NCBI GenBank assembly: GCA_006538405.1
Contig: BJKQ01000014.1
Location: 930,001 to 994,000 of the forward strand
Length of the DNA stretch: 64,000 bases
Direction: 5' to 3'
Origin: Hansfordia pulvinata
Lineage: Eukaryota; Ascomycota; Sordariomycetes; Xylariales
The notes under the pieces were generated by a model. It ran no database searches. It was not told the DNA's origin and was given only the letters and a program-made list of their open reading frames with translations. Position 1 is the stretch's first letter. Every line of letters begins with the position of its first letter. Made by a program: the position numbers and the translations under genes. Below are positions 56,211-64,000 of the stretch, in pieces.

Positions 56211-59200
56211 ATGGCGGCGACGCTGACCCAGGTGCTCATCGCCCACTCCGGCCAGCGCCTGCAGGTCGACATCTCCCCCTTCTCCAGGTCCGGCTCTCGC
56301 CCTCATCCCCGTTCCCCCTGCCCTTTGCCCTTGCCCTTGTTGCCCTTGGGGTTTGCTGCTGACCTCCCCACCCCCCACACAGCCTCGATGCCTTCAAAGC
56401 CTGGGTTTCGCGCCAGACCTCTATCCCCACCTCCAGCATCGTCGCCCTCACCTCCCAGGGCAAGACCGTCAAGATCCAAACTATCCAATCCGAGGTCGGC
56501 TTTCCCACCACGTTTCCCTGCTCACCTGCCGACCCTCGCTGACCTCCCCTCCAGCCTGAAATCTACATCTACGACATCAGAATCACCCAGGCTGCCTCCT
56601 CCTCCCCCCCGGCAACGCCTCTTCTTTCGCATCCGTGAGCCCCCAGCCAGCCGCTTACGATGTCCCGCCGGCCCCCAACTCCATCGCCGACTCCCGCTCC
56701 CTCCAATCATGGCAGGTCTTGTTCAAGAGCCGTCGCGACTGGGCGGCCGCCCTTGTCGATGACTGCGCCGCCATGAATGCCATGGCCGACGCCCGCTACG
56801 CTGAGCTGGACGTCATGCTCAAGTGCCTCGATGCCGCTGTCGCCAACCTCGACATCGCCCTCAAGCCCATCGAACCGAAATACAACGAACTCAAGAAATG
56901 GTCCGGCCCCACCCTCGAAGACTACGCCTCACTCGCTTCGAACTGGGATGCATACGTGGACCTGGCCCGCTCCATCCCCGTCTCCAATAGTATGGTCGTC
57001 TTCATGACGGGTCAGGACATCCCAGAGTCGCGCCAGGCGACACTGGAAGATCTGATCGACCCGGAGCCCACCCGCAAGGCTGGCAAGCTCGCCGCTACGT
57101 GCCTGCGCAAGTTCGACAAGAAGGTGGCTGATCTCGACGCTTCAGCCGACAGGATGTTCAAAGGCTGCGAGGAACTGTTCGCCGAGTTTGACCGCGTTGT
57201 CGCGCGATCCGCCATGCAGCATGCCGGCGACTGCGCACAGCTGCTCGAGGACATCGAGGCTGTCGCGCATAAGATTCACAGCGACTACCAGACCACGTTG
57301 CAGTCCCCCAGCCCCTCGCGCGACGTTGGCCAGGTCTCCAAGACCGCTTCCAACCACACCCACCAACTGCTTCCAAGTCTCGAAGCACGGGCGCTGGAAA
57401 TGGACGAGATGGTGCGCTACGCGACGCAAGCCCGCAACCAGGTCGCCGCCGACTCCCTCACCTTTATGCGCCGGATCGCCGAGATAACGACCCTCCATGC
57501 GGCGGTCAAGAACCAGATGGTCCTCATCAACCAGGGCGAGGAAGAGATGACAACGTTCGATTACCTGCGACTCATACAGCAACTGCCCTTCATGTACGCC
57601 TCGTTCGTGTCGGAATCGGTGAGGCGTCGAGAATGGGCGGAGAAGGTCAAGTCGGATTCGTCGACTTTGGTAAATGAGATGGCCCTATTCCAGGATGAAG
57701 AGCTGAAAAGGAGGCGCAAATGGCAGAGGATGGTCGGCAGCACTTACGGTCCCGACAGAGACGACAGCAGTGTTGTCGGCATCGAGGTCAACCTGCTGGG
57801 AGATGAGCAGGCCTGGCCCGCCATGACCAAGCAGGACCTCGTCGACTTCCACGATGTCATCCAGCGTCACAACGCCGACGCGTCCGTCGTCGACGATGTC
57901 GCCAAGCTAATCAGTGAGCTCGCGGCCCCGACCAAGCAGCAGTCCAAGAGGCTCAAGGCATTCAAGAACGGCAGTGTTCACGAGGCAGCCTTGGGCAAGA
58001 GTGGGCTGCTGATACGCGGAGATGATGACCTGCTCCGGACACTTCAAGACGAAAAGTCCAAGACGGAAAACAAGCTCAAGACTGCCGAGAGTAGGGTCCG
58101 GCGCCTGGAAGACCTCCTTCACCGACAGAGCCAAGCATCGAGGCCGTCACTGGGGAGCCTATTTCAGCAGCAACCGCAGTCCGAGCGCAGTGATTCGTTA
58201 TCATCAGTCAAGCCGGGTCGGCCTGGCCACGATAGGCGCGGCTCTTCAGCTTCAGAGAGTAACGAGGCTCTCTTCCACCGCATCACGAAGTTGGAGGGCG
58301 ACTTGCATGCCGAGAAGGAACGCGCGGCAGGTCTTGAAAAAGACGCTCAGGCTCGCACCACGGACATGCAAGGGCGCATGGATGAAGCAAACTCGACGAA
58401 GAACGATCTCCTCGGCAATATGGAGGCCCTCAAGCGTGAGTTTGTGGACGAGCGCAAATCTCTAGAAGACGAGATCAAGGCCTTGAAGGCCCGCCTGGAA
58501 GAAACCGAAGACGAAATAGACCACTTCGGGGAGTCCCGTGAGAATGAAAAGGAGTCCTATGACATGAGGGTTCGGACCCTGGAGGACGAAGCACTCAAGA
58601 CCCAGGGACAGGTCGAGTTTCTGCGAAACGAGTCTCGTGTGTCCAGAGAACGCAGTGTCTCGCTCGAAAGGCAACTTCAAGAGGCCCGCGAGACCATCAA
58701 AGCCCTTACCAAACAGGCAGAGGCCTCCGAGGAGAACACAAGCACTCATGCGCGGATGCTCACGGATCTTCACGGTCAATTGATGCCTGGCGAGGAAGCC
58801 CCCAAACATGTCGCCGATCTCGTTGAGGCGATCACCAACAAATCCACGGACGTCGTCTCTAGGGTTCGCTCTTTAGAGCAGGACCTCAACATGATGAAGA
58901 CAGATCTTGAGCTAGCACAAGGCACGGTGAAAGAGGTCAAGTTCATTCTGTCTGAGACTAAGGAGAAGCTCTCGGGCGAGGAGCTAGAGTCGGTGCATTT
59001 GCGCGAGACTCTGGATACAGAGAAGGCCAGGTGCACCGCTCTGGAAGCCGAGGTCGCGGAGGCCAGGGAGGAACTCAACCAGCTCCGAGCATCCCTGACT
59101 GAAGGGGAATCTGGATCTGAGACGCTGCGCAAGAAGCTGAACGGGGAGGAGAAGAGAGCCGCGGACTTGATCGAGCAACTGGCCTCGAGGCAGTCTCAGG

Positions 59201-60489
59201 TGGGGAGCCTTGAGGAAGAGGTTCGCATGTTCCGGGAGAAGCTGCACGCGTCCGAGACACAGGCCGCCTCCCTGGACGCCCGGTTCGAGGACAGGGGCGA
59301 CCGAACGAAGGATATCAGCCAGCGCCTGTACACCCACAACGAGAGACTCTGCAGGCTCCTGGAGCGTCTTAACTTCTCCATCACCCGCAAGGATGGGTCT
59401 ATGGTAATCCAGAAGATACCACGGTCGGAGCGAACCACGCAAAACCCCAACGACTCTTCAGACCCTGGCAGCTCTGTCCGCAAATCTGTCTCGCTTGCCG
59501 CCACCAACAACCTGGCCGACAGTGCCGACTTGAAGCTGCTTTACTGGATGAGCGCAGAAGATGGCGACGCTGAGGCTGAGCAGTTCAAGGCATTCATGGC
59601 TGGGCCCGGAGCTTTTGATATCGATGCCTTCTCGGAAGCTATATATCGCCGCATGAAAGAAGTCGAACACACGGCCAGGAAGATGACCAGAGATGCTCGC
59701 GCGTACCGCGAGCGGGCCCATGTGGCGGCCAAAGAGTCTCACGAAAAGATTGCCTTTAAACACTTCAAGGAAGGCGACCTGGCACTCTTTCTGCCTACGA
59801 GGAACCAAACGACAGGGGCATGGGCTGCTTTCAATGTGGGATGCCCCCATTTCTTCCTCCGCGAACAAGAACACCATCGGCTACGCAGCCGGGAGTGGCT
59901 CGTGGCGCGCATCACGCGCATCCAGGAGCGTGTGGTGGACCTGTCCAAGAGCCTGCAATCCTCGACCGCCAACAATGCGCCGCCATCCGAAGGCGAGACC
60001 GACTCGGTGAACACCGGGGACGAGTTTGACAACCCTTTCGACCTGTCGGACGGGTTGACGTGGTGGCTGATCGACGCACACGAAGACAAGTCGGGAGCGC
60101 CGTCGACGCCCGGGCTGGGCAAGTCCACCGTGGCGTCGAACAACGTCGCTGCCGTGGCGGATATGCAGGGCCGCCCGGCCAAGCCCAAGTCGAAGCTCCT
60201 GGGCAGCGCCAGCGGCGGCGGCATCGAGGGGGTGAGCCGGACACTAAGCAAGAGCCTCGAGAGCAGACGCAGTAGTACGGGCTCCAGAAAGGCCTTGCCT
60301 TTGCTCGGCGCGGGTGCCGCCGCGGCCGCGAAGGGCGGCAGCGCGCTCGCCAGCGAGACCAACAGTGTGCGCGCCGGCGTGGCGGGGAGCGACGAGCCGG
60401 CGGCGGCTGCCGGGCCCAGCAAAGCCCCGACGCAGCAGCCGGGTTCGGTACCCAAGGACATCGACAAGCCGAGTCCGCCGACGAGGCTG

Positions 60490-60543
<54 letters not shown>

Positions 60544-60845
60544 GTGAGGTGCGACAAAATATAGTGGACTCTCTCATGGGGCCCTGATCCGATCCGCGAA
60601 GGACAAGAACGGGGTTCTCAACTCTCCTTGACAGACTACTCTTGGGCCAGACTTGCTAATGCGGCCGCTTGTTCTAGCGTCACGAGGAGCAGGGGCGGCA
60701 GCAGCAGCAGCAGCAGCCACAACGACATGCTGCGAACGGAGCAGACACCCCGGCGCAGAGGGCGCTCCGCCGTGACGACAGCGAGGTGTCGGCCGATAGC
60801 CCCAGCAAGAAGAGCATCGTCTGGGACGCGCTGTGGAATCTGTGA
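56211..60845 (+). CDS. atg11: autophagy scaffold protein Atg11, about 1,448 aa
   Basis: Four exons: 56211-56287, 56383-56494, 56555-60543, 60678-60845. Atg11 is the scaffold of selective autophagy: it binds cargo receptors and Atg1 at the pre-autophagosomal site. The N-terminus (MAATLTQVLIAHSGQRLQVD, SLDAFKAWVSRQTSIPTSSI, PEIYIYDIRIT) is the ubiquitin-like start of the family. Residues about 100-500 form the helical Atg17-like region; long coiled coils follow to about 1000. The conserved C-terminal domain contains FKHFKEGDLALFLPTRNQTT and AAFNVGCPHFFLREQEHHRL. The true end is a fourth exon, SPSKKSIVWDALWNL-stop, after an intron (60544-60677) whose retention would end the protein at 60564. The C7 run 56604-56610 must be C8 to link ITQAASSSPP to GNASSFASVSPQP. 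Introns 1 and 2 use weak donors (GTCCGG, GTCGGC). Confidence 0.93.
60491..60543 (+). repeat. AGC repeat coding for polyserine at an exon end
   Basis: Sixteen to seventeen AGC codons end directly at the splice donor AGA-GTGAGG of atg11 intron 3. Exon 4 carries a related CAG run coding for Gln near 60696-60713. Confidence 0.9.
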
Positions 60846-62707
60846 AACTGGCCCAAGGCATGGGACTGGGGTCAAACGGAGAGAGGGAGCCTGACGACCG
60901 GGACTGGCCATTCCCGCGACTTGGTACTGGACAGCCCCGTATTCGCTTCACGGACGGGGTTTTCTTTATTTTGGTCTTTCTTATTACGCCCATCGTCAGA
61001 GGGGACCGGCTTCCACGTAAAGGGCTTCTTCGCTAAGAGTCGAGCACGAGACGAATGGGAGATTGGGATGCGGCGGGACGGTATATAGACAGGACGCACA
61101 TAATTGGGATTTTGGGAGGCAGAAGCAGAAGAGATACCCCGGATTTTCTTTTCTCAACATTCTTCTCTAGTCGTGTGCTGATTCAAGTCTGAATACATGA
61201 GAATGCCGAATTGACATGTTCTATCTTTTCACTAGCCGCGAGTTTGTGTTGAGGTCGTCGTCTTCAGCTCCCCATGTCACTGAAAGGCTCTGGCCGCGAG
61301 TAGCCAGCCCCCTTCAGATATCCAGTGTCGGCGCCAAGCCAGCAGCTTGTCCACGGCGGCGCCCCGACGACACCCTCGGGGCATCCAGGCGGACACCGCG
61401 GGACCATGGGCACAGGAAGGCGTCATCCAGCGAATCCTCAAGACGCGCCTTCGGCGAGGGAGGGAGAGGGGGCGAAACGGGAAAGATGTACTTTTCTGGC
61501 GTGAAATTGACATTGGTATATAGTTCGCTCGAGTTGACACTCGTAGACACTCGTAGTACAGTAACACGAAGGCCACGCATGCCAGGCAAGCCACCCCGGC
61601 GATCTCTCCCATCCGAACCCTGCAGCTCGCTTGAGCCGCCACCCCCTTCCGGCCAGCACTGCCTCGCGGGGGGGCATCTGGCGCAGCCTGCTTGGCTTCC
61701 CTGTGTGGAAGTCCAAGGCTTGGCCTACGCAGCTACGCGCCCTGCGGGCGGGCGGATGGGCCGCCGAAGGGGTACGGCAAGCCTGGGCGTTGCCGTTTTC
61801 GAGGGGCGGGGGCGCGCGGCGCGGGTTCTCTGGTCCGCTCTGGGCTGGTCTAGACCCTCTCAAGACGCCCAGCTTGGCCCCAAAGCCAAGCAACGACGGG
61901 CGGTGGCCGCAGCGCGCTCGGGTGGGCGGCGCCGAATGGGAGTCGGCGGCTGCTGACTGGTCCGTTCAGATGCGTCCGGGGGCTGGGTCTGTTTTCTGCT
62001 GGAGCAGTCGGGTATCCGTGGGGAAGACTCAAGGTTTGAACGGCGAAGGGAGGCGCTCGTTAGACTGGTGGGCGAGCGATGTGAATAGGTGCTTGTGCTC
62101 CCCGCTGAGCCTCTGGAGCCCGTGTCGCGGGTGTCCGACCCTGTACTCGTGCTCCCCAGTGTCTTTCACCCCGCCCCCCCCCCCCCCCCGCCGTATCAAG
62201 GATGGCGCTGTTTGTAGGGCTGACGGTCGTCTGACGACGGTTTCCCACCCCACTAACCAGACGTCTTTGACGCAAAGCACGCACAGCCCCAGAGATGGTG
62301 CTGTACCAGGTCATGCTCCTTGCTCGCCTATATGAAAGCTTTGCGGCAGCAGTATCGTCGCCATGGGGTTTGTCAGACAGTAGTGAGTTGCATGGGGGTA
62401 TGTATCGAGGGGTATCATATAAGCTATCGGGGGTACATCAATGCGCCCTTGGGCGCTGTCGCAGACGTCGCGGCGTATGCAATCATAGCCCTGCATTGGA
62501 CAGACCCGTGGTGCCATGGCAGGAAACCCGAATAATCGCTCTTTTGCGCTATGTAGGACGGGTTGCATCTGTACACTGCCGATGCCAGGCGCAGTCAAGC
62601 CCAGCGCGCCTGAAACGGCGTTCCTTCTTTTCTTCTGCTGGCCCGTGTAGCAGGTCAGGTTCGCCAGGTACACGTGTTTCTACGTGGGCTAATGCAGAGT
62701 CGTCACA
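60846..62707. other. convergent intergenic region
   Basis: This lies between the 3' ends of atg11 and the DUF7053 gene. It has a C16 run (62174-62189) and TACTCGT copies near 62141. No gene is seen. Confidence 0.5.
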
Positions 62708-64000
62708 TCAGTGGCTGAGTTGGTCGTAGGTGGCCGGGTTGTAGGGCTTGAAGGGCACCTTGGGGGGTGGGACGGGGGCGCGATGCTCCTCGTGCGTTTC
62801 TTGATGCGACGGAAGCTCTGAGGCATACGAGGCGCCAGTCTTGTGGTCCGGGCCGAGGCCGGGCGACGCGAATCCGGCGCTACCCGTATTGGAAGAAATG
62901 GAGGTTGGTCGCGAGCTGGCGGCGGAAGGGCTGGGCTGGCTTTGCGACCAGCGAGGATCGAGCTGGCCCTGAGACTGGGACTGGGAGAGGTTGGAGCTGG
63001 CGGAGGAATGGCGCTTGTAATTCGGGGGCGCGGCGGCGGGCTGGTGCGACGGGTAATAGGACATGTCGCCTGGCAGCTCCATGACCTGCTGGTGCGGGGG
63101 CAGGACCTCGTTGTTAGGGGCCTCAACGGCGTGCTGGTGGACCTTGCTGAGCTCATATGGGTTCTGCTGCTGCTGCTGCTGCTGCTGTTGCTGCCAGTGC
63201 GCTGGGTAGCTCTGAGATCCGGCGGAGCCGGGCCTGCTCTGCTGGCGCATGGAGAGCGGACGGGGCACCTGGTAGGGAATGGCAGGCGACACGGGTGGAG
63301 GCGTAGAGTAGTAAGGGTTGACAGGGGAGAGGCCGGGCGAGGAGCCTGAGGACGACGCCGCCTGCTGCTGTTGCTGCTGGGCGATGCCGGCGCTTAGGCC
63401 GCCGGTGTACGTGGCATTGTGGGGGTTGATGGTGCGCAGTTTGCCCTGCTCGATCATAGCCTGCAGGACGCCGGCGTCGAGCAGCTCTGCCTTCTTGATG
63501 ATGCGGGCGACCATTTCCTTGCTGGCGGCCTTCATCTGGGCCTTGACGATGCCCATGAGGGTGATGTTACACTTGATCTCAATGTCCTCGCGCAGGTAGA
63601 GGCCGTCCTTGGGGGCGCCGAGCTCGGCGAGGCCGATCTCGGGGGCTCGGGGGCCTCGACGCCGGGCTGGTTACCGGCGATGCGGTACTTGGAGCGCAGG
63701 TCGCAGTTTGCGGGGGCGTAGGTGTGCGTCTGGAGGCCCCATGGCAGGTCGTGGAAGCAGCCCTTGAAGTTGATGGTGCCGGCGCCGAGGCGGCCGAGGC
63801 CTGGGACGTACTGGATGCGCTCGGTGATCTCGTACCAGGTGCTGAAGAACTCGTCGGCGGCGGCGTCGCGCGGGGCCTTGCACTGGCGGTGGTCGGTCAC
63901 GAGGGGTTGAGGGTGATGACCTCACTGTGGGAGTGCAGAATGTCGATGGCCAGCTGGCGGGGGATGAAGCCGGGAATCGGTGTGATGACGGTGTAGACTT
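62708..64000 (-). CDS. DUF7053-type fungal protein, 5' end beyond the window
   Basis: The gene enters from the right edge on the minus strand; the first full codon is at 63998 and the stop at 62708-62710. The conserved part reads VYTVITPIPGFIPRQLAIDI, then HSEVITLNPLVTDHRQCKAP, FFSTWYEITERIQYVPGLGR, INFKGCFHDLPWGLQTHTYA and LGAPKDGLYLREDIEIKCNI, then a helix (MKAASKEMVARIIKKAELLD). This is the pattern I know from fungal DUF7053 proteins, which have a lipid-binding-like (START/SRPBCC-type) fold; no function is established. A long Gln/Pro/Ser-rich tail follows, with a polyglutamine run coded by the CTG repeat near 63161-63193. The frame breaks twice: the G4 run 63903-63906 and the G5 run 63641-63645 each need one more G. 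Both repairs restore conserved sequence. The gene converges on atg11. Confidence 0.78.
63161..63193. repeat. CTG/CAG repeat coding for polyglutamine
   Basis: About eleven CTG/TTG units code for Gln on the minus strand in the disordered tail of the DUF7053 protein. Confidence 0.85.

Noticed and set aside
60541..60564. RVRCDKI-stop as the natural end of Atg11
   Set aside because: The sequence from 60544 is an intron (GTGAGG...TTCTAG), and the spliced fourth exon supplies the expected Atg11 C-terminus.

Overview
The window is nuclear DNA of a filamentous ascomycete (Pezizomycotina, most likely a Sordariomycete). The genes are GC-rich with strong C/G at third codon positions and are split by short GT-AG introns of about 55-225 bp with CTAAC/CTGAC-like branch points. 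They include fungus-specific families: Atg11, a C2H2 plus Zn2Cys6 regulator, a Dal5-type permease, GH128 and DUF7053. There are no operons, CRISPR arrays or bacterial signals. I reconstructed exon structures by hand from splice signals, reading phase and family motifs.

Layout. 1-225: 3' end of an unidentified + strand gene. 2072-2867 (+): unknown secreted protein. 3386-4540 (-): low-complexity hypothetical. 7070-7543 (+): Dabb stress-barrel protein with a GC-AG intron. 8449-9523 (+): short-chain dehydrogenase. 10041-14329 (-): large regulator with two C2H2 fingers, a Zn2Cys6 cluster and a fungal_trans-like region. 16121-18216 (-): succinate-semialdehyde dehydrogenase. 20113-21225 (-): 3-isopropylmalate dehydrogenase family. 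23171-25529 (-): Dal5-like MFS permease. 29607-30742 (-): Cys-rich single-pass membrane protein. 32449-33243 (+): macro-domain protein. 34096-35259 (+): mitochondrial ribosomal protein bL9m. 36200-37129 (-): secreted GH128-type glucanase. 39619-39691 (+): tRNA-Lys(CTT). 40536-43319 (-): nine-exon conserved hypothetical with a His/Asp/Glu/Ser repeat tail. 46044-46465 (-): NHP6-type HMG-box protein. 53648-54616 (-): CENP-H-like kinetochore protein. 56211-60845 (+): Atg11. 62708-64000 (-): DUF7053 protein running off the right edge.

The genes form two broad groups. The 8-26 kb stretch puts four metabolic or transport genes (SDR, SSADH, IPMDH family, Dal5-like permease) beside a dedicated-looking regulator and could be a small catabolic or specialised-metabolism cluster; that is inference from proximity only. 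The rest are unlinked housekeeping genes. Intergenic DNA is long (up to 7 kb between NHP6 and CENP-H), rich in homopolymers and microsatellites, and carries many copies of the octamer TACGAGTA/TACTCGTA.

The most important technical point is that at least eight otherwise conserved genes are broken by an apparent single missing base inside a short G or C run. In each case one more G or C restores the frame and the domain, and where introns are involved it also restores the splice phase. This looks like systematic homopolymer under-calling, not gene decay, and automatic gene calls here would be truncated.
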